Counted from the stretch's first letter, positions 1 to 9,296 are shown. The stretch: DNA of 64,000 nt from Paraburkholderia ginsengiterrae (GCF_001645125.1 NZ_LXKA01000132.1:1-64000); one strand, 5' to 3'. The notes: generated from the sequence alone by a model not told the origin. Made by a program: numbers and translations.

Positions 1-113
1 ACGCAGAATCTCGATTTCCATGTACTCCTCGTAGCTGATCACGGGCCGCCCAAAATGAGCAACCCTACAACGAGGTGTATCAATTCCTAACTGCGTTGCT
101 GTATCAATTTACA
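1..113 (-). mobile_element. IS21-family element end with start of istA-like transposase (runs off the window)
   Basis: Read on the minus strand, a GTG start at 42 opens a frame beginning V-I-S-Y-E-E-Y-M-E-I-E-I-L-R, which resembles the N-terminus of IS21-family IstA transposases (helix-turn-helix region). Upstream of it two copies of AATTGATACA occur, the outer one at the apparent terminus TGTAAATTGATAC (113-101). IS21 elements carry multiple terminal repeats of this kind and end in TG/CA. The element abuts the IS1182 transposase fragment that follows, so it probably inserted into it. Only about 110 bp are in view, so the family call is moderate. Confidence 0.5.
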
Positions 114-390
114 ACTGCGCGCGACACTGACACTCACGCTCGAGCCGCCGGCTGGAGGGTATCCGGTTCAGGTAGCCGTAGATATAGATCTTGAGCATCA
201 CGCCTCGGTGATAGGAAGGGCGCCCCGTGATCGCCGGCGTGGTACCGTTGAATCCCAGATCCCCTAGGTCCAACTCGTCGACGAAGGCGTCTATGACCCT
301 GATCGGATTGTCCTGTCCAATGTAGTCATCCACGCATTCGGGAAGTAGTGCGACCTGCTTGCGGTCATCGCCTTCAACGAATCGCTTCAT
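114..390 (-). pseudogene. IS1182-family transposase, N-terminal fragment
   Basis: Starts with ATG at 390 (MKRFVEGDDRKQ...). It shows the conserved N-terminal block of IS1182-type transposases: LLPECVDDYI, NPIRVIDAFVDELDL, TGRPSYHRGVMLKIYIYGYLNR and the SSRRLERECQ box. About 90 residues are present of a protein that is normally about 450-480 aa. Homology stops after RRLERECQ, at the boundary with the IS21-like end near 113-120. The DDE catalytic part is absent, so this copy is dead. Confidence 0.75.
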
Positions 391-711
391 GAGTCACCCG
401 GTCTCAGTGCGTTGGTTCAGTTTAGGCGATCGATGGGTTTTCACACACTTATATGGACACCGCCCGGTTTGCCAGGTTGTTCTTGATGTGACGTCTCGAC
501 GAGGTATCGGCTGCAGTCTTATATGCGGCCTTTTGCAAGCCGAAGCCGCAGGCCCTAATGGAATTCGCCAAGAACGTCCTCATCTGGGCCGCGTGCTTCA
601 GGCACAAGAGTGTGTTCAGGTTTACGTTCTTGCGGTCCGACCTGTCTCGCCATCACATGGATTCAACCTTAGCAACCTACCGGTCCCCAAACGTTTCAAT
701 GCATGATACTG
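391..711. other. Intergenic remnant, nothing recognised
   Basis: This is probably the outer part of the IS1182 element plus flanking debris. A GGGTTTTCACACA stretch near 434-446 could be the element's inverted repeat. I see no convincing reading frame on either strand. Confidence 0.3.
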
Positions 712-1734
712 CTAATTCGGTCTTACACTGACGTGACTCGTTTCGTAAGTGCTCTGGTGGGCCAGTATTGCCCACGCAGTTCGCGCTATCTTGTTCGCCA
801 GAGCCACCGCCACTACGTTGCCAGGTCGCCGCTCCTGCATTCCCTTCTGCCAGGAAGTTGGCACCTTTGCGTGACACAGGACGGAGCGCGCCCCGTGAAT
901 CAGCAGTGTGCGCAGGTACGGATCCCCTCGCTTCGAGATCGAGCCTAGTCGAACCTTGCCGCCCGTACCGTTTTGCCGGGGAACAAGCCCGAGGAACGCA
1001 GCGAATTCACGGCCCGATTTGAATGTCTTCGCGTCTCCGATCGTTGCAACGAGAGCGGTGGCGGTGAGCCTGCCGATGCCCGGTACCTCGGAGATCGCAC
1101 GACACGCCGATTCCTGCTTCTGCCAAGCCCCAATACGCTTCTCGAGTTGATCGATATCGTCCTCAAACGCGTTGATACGTCGAAGCTGTTCCTGGAGATT
1201 GAGTACCATTGGTCGTGGCAGTGTGTCTTCCAGTTCTGCCATGCGGTCCCGGATCTCGGACATTCCTGCCAGACGTCCGGCTCGAAGGGTAACGCCGAAT
1301 TCGTACAGAAACCCACGGAGTTGATTGATCTGCATCGTCCGGAACTTAACTAGCAGCGAGCGCATTCGGTGCAGGCTAAGCATCGCTTGTTGATCCTCCG
1401 TCTTGGCTGCAACCGTACGCATTCCAGGTTGCTGCACGGCTGTCCATATTGCTTTGGCGTCCGCTGCGTCAGTCTTGTTCGTTTGCACGAACGGCCGAAT
1501 GAACTGGGCATGCAAGAGCACTACCTCGTGCCCAAGCGCCTGAATCTTACGTGCCCACCAATGAGCGCTTCCGCAGGCCTCAAGCGCCACTCGACCAGCA
1601 GGGCGCTGTGCGAGAAACGTGATCAGGTCGCCACGTCCGAACCGGCGATTGGTAACCTCACCGGTTTGTGCATCAACCCAGTACATCTGGAACACCCGCT
1701 TTGCAACATCCAGTCCATAGGTCGTAACATTCAT
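712..1734 (-). CDS. IS110-family transposase (DEDD recombinase), apparently full length
   Basis: 340 aa from ATG at 1734 (MNVTTYGLDVAK), preceded by an AGGAGCGGAGG purine tract. The N-terminal RuvC-like DEDD domain shows YGLDVAK (first D), ALEACGSAHWWAR (E) and NKTDAADAKAIW (D..D). The C-terminal transposase_20 part has the VPGIGRLTATALVATIGD helix-hairpin-helix and the SISKRGDPYLRTLLIHGARSV block containing the nucleophilic serine region. The length fits the family. The frame stays open upstream to 2070, but that extension lacks family similarity. IS110-family elements encode a bridge RNA in a non-coding end next to the gene; 1735-1870 or the stretch below 712 would be the place to look. A second, truncated relative lies at 18169. 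Confidence 0.9.
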   Translation of the reverse strand: MNVTTYGLDVAKRVFQMYWVDAQTGEVTNRRFGRGDLITFLAQRPAGRVALEACGSAHWWARKIQALGHEVVLLHAQFIRPFVQTNKTDAADAKAIWTAVQQPGMRTVAAKTEDQQAMLSLHRMRSLLVKFRTMQINQLRGFLYEFGVTLRAGRLAGMSEIRDRMAELEDTLPRPMVLNLQEQLRRINAFEDDIDQLEKRIGAWQKQESACRAISEVPGIGRLTATALVATIGDAKTFKSGREFAAFLGLVPRQNGTGGKVRLGSISKRGDPYLRTLLIHGARSVLCHAKVPTSWQKGMQERRPGNVVAVALANKIARTAWAILAHQSTYETSHVSVRPN

Positions 1735-1871
1735 TTGGGGCCTCCGCTCCTCAAGTGGTTGCGTCGCAACTCCACTTTGGCACATTGATGCCGTTCGGTT
1801 CTGGGGGGCCCTCAATGAGGCATGTCCCCGGAGGGAGGGCGGTGTCCATTCCATCTGGGTCGGACAGGAGC

Positions 1872-2065
1872 GCACGAAATAAAGCTTCGCGAAATATTTG
1901 GCATGCTCGGAAAGCCGCAGTGCGAGAAGGTCGAATTCGTGCGCTCGGACATGTGGCAGTCCTTTCTTGAAATGATTGCACATCATTGCCCGAACGCCTT
2001 CAACATTTTCGACCGCTTCCGCGTCTTGGCAAGAATGAACAAGGCCATCGACGAAGTTTGCCCGG
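1872..2065 (+). pseudogene. ISL3-family transposase, internal fragment
   Basis: The plus-strand frame reads KLREIFGMLGK, then FVRSDMWQSFLEMI, then FNIFDRFRVLARMNKAIDEV. This is the conserved DDE core of ISL3 (IS204/IS1001/IS1165) transposases, where the second catalytic Asp lies in the SDMW motif. Neither the N-terminal zinc-ribbon/HTH part nor the C-terminus is present. It is a roughly 65-residue relic between the IS110 gene and the SDR gene. Confidence 0.65.
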
Positions 2066-2181
2066 CGCATGGCTCCCGACGGCTATGATCCGGTTCTCAA
2101 AAATCCCGCTGGCGACCGACCCACGCTTTCCACTTTAAATCGCGGAACTATTGTCCGAACGAACGCGCTCACCTCAGCTGG

Positions 2182-2985
2182 TCAGGCGATAGTCCAGCCG
2201 CCGTCCTGCGTAATCACCTGGCCGGTGACATACGACGACGCATTCGAAGCAAGCCAGACCACTAAACCTCGTAGCTCATCCATTCGTCCACGGCGTCGCA
2301 TTGGTGTGCCTGCGACCACTACCTGCTCGAAGCGCTCCAGTTTTTCGTCACCTAAACCAAGCGAACGTTGTACTCCAGATCCACCATGCCAGCCTGGCGC
2401 AATGGCATTGCAACGGATATTCTCGGACGCATACTCGGCTGCGACTTGGCGCGTTAAGCCAAACAACCCTGCTTTCGCTGCAGCGTACGGCGCATTGACC
2501 ATCGCAAAACCAGGATGCAAACCAACAAGCCCAAGCATCGAACCGTTGTTGATGATCGATGCTCCATTGCTTTGCCGGAGAAGTGGAATGAAACTGCGAA
2601 TCATCAGAAATGCACCCGTAAGATTCACCGTTAGCACGCGCGCCCATTCATCGGGCAACACATCGTGCGTCATCCGGCCCGGGGTAACGATCCCAGCGTT
2701 ATTGAAAAGTATATCTACGTGATCTACGCGCTCCGAGATTCGCCGCGCAAGTGCCTCTACACTCTCGCTTTGCGAAATGTCCACCACCTCGCTCCAAGCG
2801 TCACACCCGACATCTGCAATTTCAGCGCAAACCCGAGCCGCTGCTTCGGCATCAATGTCCGCAAGAATTACCGTCGCACCGAACTCTGCCAACGTGCGTG
2901 CATGCATACGCCCCTGTACACCGCCTGCCCCAGTAATCAGGGCAACCCGCCCACTCAAGTCAAAGATATTTTCCGATTCATTCAT
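2182..2985 (-). CDS. SDR-family NAD(P)-dependent oxidoreductase
   Basis: 267 aa from ATG at 2985, chosen because GGGAGA lies 7 nt upstream; in-frame codons up to 3018 lack a ribosome site. Classical short-chain dehydrogenase: nucleotide-binding TGAGGVQG near residue 20, DIDAE after beta-2 (suggesting NAD preference), NNAG near 90, catalytic Ser in SIINNGSMLG, then YAAAKAG (Tyr-Lys), and a C-terminal Q-DGG tail. The gene follows an MFS transporter on the same strand across 127 bp, suggesting a small uptake-and-oxidation unit. The substrate cannot be deduced. Confidence 0.88.
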   Translation of the reverse strand: MNESENIFDLSGRVALITGAGGVQGRMHARTLAEFGATVILADIDAEAAARVCAEIADVGCDAWSEVVDISQSESVEALARRISERVDHVDILFNNAGIVTPGRMTHDVLPDEWARVLTVNLTGAFLMIRSFIPLLRQSNGASIINNGSMLGLVGLHPGFAMVNAPYAAAKAGLFGLTRQVAAEYASENIRCNAIAPGWHGGSGVQRSLGLGDEKLERFEQVVVAGTPMRRRGRMDELRGLVVWLASNASSYVTGQVITQDGGWTIA

Positions 2986-3112
2986 TTGAAATCTCCCGCA
3001 TTCCATTCTCAAAATCACATCCGCATAGCGCTGTCTATCTTCAACAATATTTGAAGATAGAATTCAAGCGCGCTTCCAACCCATAAATCGGTTGACGGTG
3101 AACTGAATCGGT

Positions 3113-4384
3113 TCACGTCCCCCTTTTCGGAGAAGATGGAAATCTGGGAAGCAGCGCACACGCAACGCACACCAACATCAATGCGACAGCTGCCCCACAC
3201 AAAGGCCACTGATAACTTCTATTGATATCGTAACCAAGCCCGAATGCAACTGGGCCTGCCGCAGTTCCGATCATGAATGACGCAAATACCCATCCATAAA
3301 TCTGGCCAAAGTTCTTCAGACCAAAGTAGCGGCCGATCAGATACCCAAGTAAATCCGATTCCGCACCAGCACCCATACCGAGAAGGGCCGCGCAATAATA
3401 CACAGCCGAGGAAGAAGGGAAAGCGAGTATCCCCAGACACCCCATGCAAGAGAGCAGGAAAATGCCGACAGCGGCACGCGGCGCGAACACCTTGTCGAAC
3501 AAATAGCCCGCTGCGACCCTGCCCAGCACCGCAAAAATTGCAAGAATGCTAGTCGCCAAAGACGCTGCGGGCAGTGTAATACCGCGATCCATCAGCATTG
3601 GAATCAGATGAATTTGCGCTCCATTGATTGAGATCGCCATGAGAAAAGCGGCGCCTAGAATTAGCCAGAGCGCCTTTGTGCGCAACGCCTCACTCAGAAG
3701 CATGCTTGGCAGAGCATCACTCTGTCCAACTGAATCGGCTCGCACGACCTGTTGCGCAGGTGCCTCTTTGAGGAGGAATAAGCCGATCGGGACGCCAAGA
3801 ATGATCGGGATCATACCCAACCCATAGTAGCCGGCCTCCCATCCGAAGCGTTGAACGAGAATTGCGGAAAATGGCGCAGAGATGGCCCCACCAATCCCAA
3901 TGCCAGCCATCGCAATACCCAGCGCAAGTCCACGGCGTTCGTCAAACCAACCCGAAAGAACACGTATATAGACAATCGTATTTGATCCGGCACCTAGAAT
4001 CCCGATAAGAAGAAAACCGACATAAAATCCTAACAGCCCGTGTGAATGAATCAGCGCCGGCAATGCCATGACCGTCAAGCCGTACGCGAGCGACGACAGT
4101 GTCAAAACCTGCCTAAGCCGTGTTCGGTCAATAAGACGACCGACCAGCGGAGTAGCGACTGCCAACGCGATTGCACAGATTAAAAGCGACACAGTTACCT
4201 GTTCGCGATTCCATCCCATGGCCTTGCCAAGCGCGCGAATAAATACCCCACTTGTCATCATCACGATTGGAGTACTGCAGATCGCTGTTCCTATCGTTGC
4301 AACTACTAACATCATCCAAGCACGCGTGCGAAATCCAGCTTCCGGACGGTCATTCGAGCGCAAACTTTCATACGTTTCATTCAT
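3113..4384 (-). CDS. MFS transporter, monocarboxylate/oxalate-formate type
   Basis: 423 aa, ATG at 4384 with GGAG 6 nt upstream. About 12 hydrophobic segments are visible, with the MFS loop-2/3 signature as VGRLIDRTRLRQV. The N-terminal half (SGVFIRALGKAMGWNREQVT..., GWFDERRGLALGIAMAGIGIGGA) resembles the monocarboxylate porter/OFA branch, which imports organic acids. It lies upstream of the SDR gene in the same direction, so the two may be co-transcribed. The substrate is unknown; an organic acid is an inference. Confidence 0.82.
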   Translation of the reverse strand: MNETYESLRSNDRPEAGFRTRAWMMLVVATIGTAICSTPIVMMTSGVFIRALGKAMGWNREQVTVSLLICAIALAVATPLVGRLIDRTRLRQVLTLSSLAYGLTVMALPALIHSHGLLGFYVGFLLIGILGAGSNTIVYIRVLSGWFDERRGLALGIAMAGIGIGGAISAPFSAILVQRFGWEAGYYGLGMIPIILGVPIGLFLLKEAPAQQVVRADSVGQSDALPSMLLSEALRTKALWLILGAAFLMAISINGAQIHLIPMLMDRGITLPAASLATSILAIFAVLGRVAAGYLFDKVFAPRAAVGIFLLSCMGCLGILAFPSSSAVYYCAALLGMGAGAESDLLGYLIGRYFGLKNFGQIYGWVFASFMIGTAAGPVAFGLGYDINRSYQWPLCGAAVALMLVCVACALLPRFPSSPKRGT

Positions 4385-4720
4385 CAGCGACTCCAGTATT
4401 TAGACATGAGAGCGATCCTGTGAATATCGCTCGCGCTCTCGTCGGGACATCAACTTACAAAAGTGATACGCGTGGCGAATCGACCTCTAGCAGGATTCTC
4501 CTGACTCAATTTCGAGGCTCCTCGAGTTCTACGTTCGCGTTCAATATGTGTTTATCGATAACGGCCGAGGTTATGTCTGCCAATTTAGGAGGACAACGGA
4601 TTTGTAGACCCTCCATGCATGAGTTTGATGCAGGGTACTGTGCGTGGTTTTGTTGAAGGTGGTGATGTGAGATCAGTGCAAGCGTCCGTGTCAACGCCGA
4701 CTGAAACCTGACCCAGACGC
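4385..4720. other. Intergenic region ahead of the intron remnant
   Basis: No coding sequence is recognised. The right part (about 4580-4720) contains short inverted sequences and may derive from the 5' ribozyme domains of the adjacent group II intron, but I cannot fold it convincingly. Confidence 0.25.
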
Positions 4721-5514
4721 AAGTTTGACCACCTTCTGAGACTGATTGCTGAGAGGGTTTGGCTGAGCGAAGCGGCTCGTATTACGCTGGCCTCCAGCAG
4801 GGCTCGCACGCCAGGCGTGGACGGTGTCAGCAAGCGCATGATGGAAGAGAATCTCCAGCATAAATTGACGCCGATACGCAACGAACTGTTGGCGGGCTCG
4901 TACAGTCCGCTACCGGCGCGCCGCGTGTATATCCCGAAACCCGAGCGCACGCCGAAGTAGTACGCGAAGCGTGTCGGGAATTCCTCGAAGGCAAGCTGAA
5001 GCTCACGCTGAATATGGAGAAGACCCATATCACGCATTTTAATGACGGTTTCGTCTTCCTCGGCCACGGCATCATTCGCAAGCGCGGACCACGCGGCAGC
5101 GTGCGACCAGTGACGACAATTCCGTGGGAGAAGTATCAGGGCTTTGCCGAGCAACTGGTCAGACAACTGTCAGGCAATTACAGCATGAACCGGATGGATA
5201 TGGTGGAAAGCCTGAATCGGCAACTGACGGGATGGACAACCCTCTACCAGTACACCGACCACGCGGCGACCCTGTTTAGCAAGCTGGACCGAACCGTCTT
5301 CTGGAAGCGGGGATATTGGCTTGTGCACAAGTACCGGCGTGGCTTCCGGTCGCTAATGCGCGATCATATCCGGGCCCCTGAACCAGGAAGGGCCACGACA
5401 TGGGTGCTGCAAGGCCGGAATAGTCGGGGTCGGTACGGTGAAGTGACGCTTCGACGCCTCGTCACCAGCCGCAAGGGTCGATTCACCTGGCGAACCCCCA
5501 TGGAAAATCCGTAA
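4721..5514 (+). pseudogene. Group II intron reverse transcriptase/maturase with the RT core deleted
   Basis: Two pieces of one maturase are visible. 4721-4960 encodes the N-terminal RT-0/RT-1 region (KFDHLLRLIAERVWLSEAAR, TPGVDGV, SYSPLPARRVYIPKP) and stops at TAG 4958-4960. A shifted frame from 4960 resumes with VREACREFLEGKLKLTLNMEK and continues through the thumb and GIIM maturase domain to 5514. The palm motifs, including the YADD active site, are missing between them, so a deletion of roughly 200 codons has removed the catalytic centre. It cannot be functional. The ribozyme 3' end follows directly. Confidence 0.8.
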
Positions 5515-5589
5515 ATATTGCGCGATGAGACACGCCGCACCATCGAGTCGGGCTACGCTGATGTTGCCTTTGCTATGGGCGACACCTCA

Positions 5590-5680
5590 CTGGAGAGCCG
5601 GATGCGCTGGGAGGTGCATGTCCGGTTCGGGGAGGAGAAACAGGGAAATAGTTCGACTACGCCCTGTTTCTTACTCCACT
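5590..5680 (+). ncRNA. Group II intron 3' end (domains V and VI)
   Basis: 5594-5630 matches the conserved domain V hairpin pattern: GAGCCG at one arm, a short purine-rich tip, and TCCGGTTCGG at the other. It is followed by a second hairpin (GAGAAACAGGG pairing with CCCTGTTTC at about 5636-5671) in the position of branch-point domain VI. The intron therefore ends around 5680, and the next bases are the 5' part of an IS6-type transposase frame, marking the 3' exon. Confidence 0.6.
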
Positions 5681-6117
5681 CAAGATCAGGGGACAGTGGA
5701 AGTATCTCTACCGCGCTGTGGACAAGGCCGGCAACACCATCGACTTTCTGTTGCGCACCTATCGCGACAAGCCTGCAGCACTCCGCTTCTGTGAGAAAGC
5801 GATTGGCCAGAACGGCGCCCCGCAGACAGTCAACATGGATAAGAGCGGTGCAAATCTGGCCGCCATCCAGGCGATCAACGCCGCACGCGAAACACCTATC
5901 CGCGTCCGTCAGGTCAAGTATCTGAACAACCGCATCGAGCAGGACCACCGGACCATCAAACGCCGAACCCGACCCGTGCTCGGCTTCAACGATTTTCGTT
6001 GTGCACATCATTCTGGGCGGCATTGAGGTGATGCATATGATCCGCAAGGGGCAAATGAAATGCGCCAAATGGACGGGAGCGTCCGCCGCACAGCAATTCT
6101 ATTCCCAAGCCTCCTAA
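5681..6117 (+). pseudogene. IS6-family (IS26-like) transposase, C-terminal part, frameshifted
   Basis: The frame reads LKIRGQWKYLYRAVDKAG, then NMDKSGANLAAIQAIN, then KYLNNRIEQDHRTIKRRTRP, the DDE half of IS6-family transposases including the DKSGAN and EQDHR catalytic blocks. The N-terminal HTH and first Asp region are missing, replaced by the group II intron end. Near 6000 the reading frame shifts: FRCA continues in another frame as IILGGIEVMHMIRKGQ and ends at TAA 6117. It is inactive. A diverged second IS6 fragment lies at 17935 in the same orientation. Confidence 0.75.
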
Positions 6118-6429
6118 ACAATCGCGCCCGGTACACTGCGCTCGCCCCTCCGTCCTCATCGCGACAGAGCCACGCGACGAGGTGCTGTATGCCCGACCTT
6201 CGAAACTTGATTTTGCCCCACGGGAGCGTGTGTCGAGCGGCGGACGATCTGGACGCATGCATCGGTGGCGGGCTGGCTGCGCTGGACGCACTGAATGCGG
6301 TACTCCGCCGTTCCGGGAAACCTGGCGACGAGAACGACGGCCGCTGGCGACGGACTTCGCCATACCGCCGTTCGACATGTCTTGGCCGATAGAGGCGAGG
6401 TACAGCACCGGGGCAGTGGTTTCAATCCT
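6118..6429. other. Intergenic region, nothing recognised
   Basis: GC-rich spacer between the IS6 remnant and the convergently oriented pheC-like gene. Open frames exist on both strands but none shows family motifs or a good ribosome site. Confidence 0.3.
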
Positions 6430-7200
6430 CTATTTGCCTAGCCACTTCGCGCTCAGTTGCGCATAGTCGCCGTTGGCCTTGCTCAGATGCAGCCACTGAT
6501 CGACGAAATTCCTGAACACGTCATCGCCATTCGGCAAAAGATAACCCATCTCCGCGTACTGCAGCGGCTTGTCGGGATTTACTGCGCACAGCTCGGGGTG
6601 AGCCTTGCTTTGCACGATCGCTTCTGCCGCCTCGGTGACGAAAACATCGGCCCTACCCTTGGTGAGCTCGTCGAATATCGTCAGATTGTCGCTGTGTATC
6701 GTCAGTTGGGCGTGGCTTAGTTTTGCTCTCGCGAATCGCTCGTTACTGCCACCGGGATTGGCAATTACTCGCACATTGGGCTGGTCAATGGCTGCTATCG
6801 TCTGGTACTTCGCGACGTCTTCGCAGCGTGTGATCGGCGTCTTGCCGTTGACCATATACGGTGCGCTGAAGTATGCCTGCTTCTGGCGTTCGAGCGAGAC
6901 CGAGATGCCGCCTGCTGCAATATCGCATTTACCGGCGACGAAATCGGGCAGCAGGTTTGCCCATGTCGTCTTGACGAGTTCCGGCCGAGCGTTGAGCGTA
7001 CCCGCAAGCGACCCCATCATATCGACATCCAGTCCTTCAAATTCCCCCGGTGCACGCTGGAAACTGAATGGCTTGTAGTCGCCTGGCGTACATACGCGTA
7101 GCACACCACTCTGTGTGACTCGCGCCAGCGTGGATGGCGAGGTTTGCGCGAAAGCGACGCAGGGCGCGAACAGCAACGTTAAGATGGCGATGAACTTCAT
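6430..7200 (-). CDS. pheC: Cyclohexadienyl dehydratase (PheC-like), periplasmic
   Basis: 256 aa from ATG at 7200 with AGGAG upstream; the longer frame to 7398 is not supported. A signal peptide (MKFIAILTLLFAPCVAFA) precedes a solute-binding-protein fold. The sequence follows Pseudomonas PheC: GVLRVCTPGDYKPFSF, SLERQKQAYFSAPYM, GKTPITRCED, INPGG-like ANPGGSNERFAR, HPELCAVNP and a WLH block near the C-terminus. PheC converts prephenate to phenylpyruvate and arogenate to phenylalanine in the periplasm. The neighbouring prephenate-dehydratase-like genes and aminotransferase fit an aromatic or cyclohexadienyl amino acid theme. The alternative is a binding protein for a related ligand. Confidence 0.78.
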   Translation of the reverse strand: MKFIAILTLLFAPCVAFAQTSPSTLARVTQSGVLRVCTPGDYKPFSFQRAPGEFEGLDVDMMGSLAGTLNARPELVKTTWANLLPDFVAGKCDIAAGGISVSLERQKQAYFSAPYMVNGKTPITRCEDVAKYQTIAAIDQPNVRVIANPGGSNERFARAKLSHAQLTIHSDNLTIFDELTKGRADVFVTEAAEAIVQSKAHPELCAVNPDKPLQYAEMGYLLPNGDDVFRNFVDQWLHLSKANGDYAQLSAKWLGK

Positions 7201-7681
7201 AAGGAGGCTCCTGAGCGGTGTGTGTTTTAAGTTGAACGTCGAGAGTAAGGTGACAACCAGATTTTGTAGAAGAAACAGCGCCATCAGGAAGCTAAAAGCC
7301 AGATTCAGTAGATACAGAAGTTTTGCATCGACTGCGACGAATTGAGCGTTGTGCTGCACTCCGGACAATTCCTCTTGGGTCATCGCACAGCCTGTCAACC
7401 CGCCGGCAATACATAAGGAAAATACTAGAGGGTCACGATCGGACGCTTACCGTTTTACTCCGGGAGACTTACTTTCGCGGCCCTTCCATAGTATCTAGAC
7501 GGCAGAACGAGATCGGGAAAGTGTCGAATTGAGTCGCAATAACGCGGCGATTCCGTCCCGGAGCCAGCGCGATCTGCGACAGTTTCGGTGATCCTCGAGG
7601 CGAAGCAGTTCCATCCAAAAACTTGGTTGATGCTCGCATTCACCCCACCGGAAGACCCGCGTCATTCTCAATTGCAGGTTA
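7201..7681. other. Intergenic region between pheC-like and prephenate-dehydratase-like genes
   Basis: 481 bp, AT-richer than its neighbours, and likely carries the pheC promoter on the minus strand. An in-frame upstream extension of pheC encodes a hydrophobic stretch (NLAFSFLMALFLLQN), but without a ribosome site. No other gene is recognised. Confidence 0.35.
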
Positions 7682-8524
7682 TCAGCACATCCTAGGATAA
7701 GAACCCAGCAATCGAATCTGGAGGTTGTCTTTCAGGAATTCCGCGACAGCACCAACCCGGGCATGCCCCTCGATCTCGAAAAGATAGCGATGAGTGTCAA
7801 GCGTCCTTTTGCTTGGTCTCTCATAGATGTTGAGGATTCGAAGTCGCGCCCACACCATGCTTTCAAGCAAAGCCGAGAAGTCTTTGTCGGAAACCTCTGC
7901 CAGCAACGATGTCTTGTCGACTCCTGTGGGTAAGGGCATCTCTCTCCCGAGAACCCACCACCGGGTGACGTTATGAGGACCAGCCTCGATGTCATCAGCA
8001 AGCGAAACGAGGCCATAAATCGAACCACCGATCTTTGGGCCCATTGACGCCATCTCGAGCGACTTGCTCTCCGACACACTTTGAGCGGCAGCACCACCTC
8101 CAAGTGCCGTCGTGCGGCGTACCGAGGGCATTTCCCTGTCCAACCACGGCTTGACTTCCTCAAGCGCTACGGGGTGTGCGACAACCTGTCTGATATCTTC
8201 AATCTTTGCGCCGGGGCAGGCCAGAAGACTATATCCGAGCATCTTGGGATACTCTGCCACCACAACGACAGACGGCAGATCAAGCACGGGATCAAGATAA
8301 GGAGTGGTTCCCACGACCGACGTCGTCACAGGTACGCAAGCCCGCTCAATGGTCCCATTCGCAAATGCTTCAAACAGCTTTGCGTTCTCAAGCGGAACGA
8401 GCCTTCTCGGCCCGAACAGGTCGAGACTAGCCTGATGTGTCCATGAGCCGGCTGGACCGAGATATCCAATGCTATCTCTCGTAATGCGCTCCTCGTCGCT
8501 CGCTGTCGAAGACCTGATATCCAT
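7682..8524 (-). CDS. Prephenate dehydratase-domain protein with C-terminal ACT domain
   Basis: 280 aa from ATG at 8524 (AGGGA 7 nt upstream); a TTG further up is less likely. The N-terminal PDT lobe has YLGPAGSWTHQAS (compare YLGPEGTFS) and CVPVTTSVVGTTP in place of the usual PIENS..G.V. A HNVTRWWVLG block corresponds to the catalytic Thr-Arg-Phe motif, with Trp for Phe. The C-terminus (TSLLAEVSDKDFSALLE, IYERPSKR) looks like an ACT domain in which ESRP is YERP and the Gly of the GALV loop is lost, so phenylalanine feedback may differ. It probably dehydrates prephenate or a relative; the unusual motifs leave room for another cyclohexadienyl substrate. Confidence 0.72.
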   Translation of the reverse strand: MDIRSSTASDEERITRDSIGYLGPAGSWTHQASLDLFGPRRLVPLENAKLFEAFANGTIERACVPVTTSVVGTTPYLDPVLDLPSVVVVAEYPKMLGYSLLACPGAKIEDIRQVVAHPVALEEVKPWLDREMPSVRRTTALGGGAAAQSVSESKSLEMASMGPKIGGSIYGLVSLADDIEAGPHNVTRWWVLGREMPLPTGVDKTSLLAEVSDKDFSALLESMVWARLRILNIYERPSKRTLDTHRYLFEIEGHARVGAVAEFLKDNLQIRLLGSYPRMC

Positions 8525-8819
8525 GTGTCGTTCCCTACGTCGGATGGCTGTCAAACCCCAGATTGCGAGGTTATGGATTTTTCAACGGCAGCGCGTCGCC
8601 TGGGATTCTTTGATCTCTGAGTCCGGGTATCCTCGACGCCCCGAAATCTTCGCTGGTGATCGTGAACGAAGGGCGAACCGGCAACGCTGCATCAAAAAGT
8701 AAGGTATCTCGAATTTAATATAGTGTCACGTTTTTACTCACATTCAATTCTCGTCTTCCTCCTTCTCCTAGTGTCCATCGTAGCGTTCGCGCTGCGTCGT
8801 ACCCCGCAGCCAGCTGAAG

Positions 8820-9296
8820 TCACAAATCCAGCCGAAGGCGCGGTCCTACTTCAACGAAACCCTCAGAGCGATAGAAGTTTAGTGATCGACTCCAACGCGG
8901 CTGGTGAGGAGCGCCAACGTCCATCCGCTTCCACCCCCGCGCACGCCCGAGCTCGGCAGCGCTCTTCACAAGCATCGCGGCCACACCCTGTGATCTGAAG
9001 TCGGGCATCACGTACAGCTCGGTTATCTGGCCAAAGATGCCGCCAGCGAATATGGCGACGGCTTCCGTGAGCATCAGAACACCTATGGCCCGACTCCCGT
9101 CGAGCGCCAGCAGTCCGAAGCTTCGCTCAGTTTCTGCCAATACATCGCTTATCGACTCGGAGCGGTACTGCGGCACCATCGCTCCGTCACGGAGTTCATT
9201 GAAGAGCGCCTTCACCAGATTGGCCACAATAGGCGCATCATCGGTGGTCACCCGGCGAACTGTCACAGTCTCCAAACTGCAATGGTCACTCGTCAT
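8820..9296 (-). CDS. GNAT-family N-acetyltransferase
   Basis: 158 aa, ATG at 9296 with a near-perfect AGGAGGT 6 nt upstream. GNAT fold: VTVRRVTTDDAP at beta-1, ITELYVMPDFRSQGVAAMLVKSA containing the acetyl-CoA pyrophosphate loop (R-S-Q-G-V-A), and a C-terminal NFYRSEGF segment. Such enzymes acetylate amino groups of small molecules or proteins. It is divergent from an XRE-cupin regulator across 98 bp, which may control it. Its place between prephenate-type enzymes and an aminotransferase suggests a non-standard amino acid substrate, by inference only. Confidence 0.85.
   Translation of the reverse strand: MTSDHCSLETVTVRRVTTDDAPIVANLVKALFNELRDGAMVPQYRSESISDVLAETERSFGLLALDGSRAIGVLMLTEAVAIFAGGIFGQITELYVMPDFRSQGVAAMLVKSAAELGRARGWKRMDVGAPHQPRWSRSLNFYRSEGFVEVGPRLRLDL

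Noticed and set aside
8723-8998. 91-aa plus-strand frame with a hydrophobic start
   Set aside because: Most of it lies antisense to the well-supported GNAT gene.
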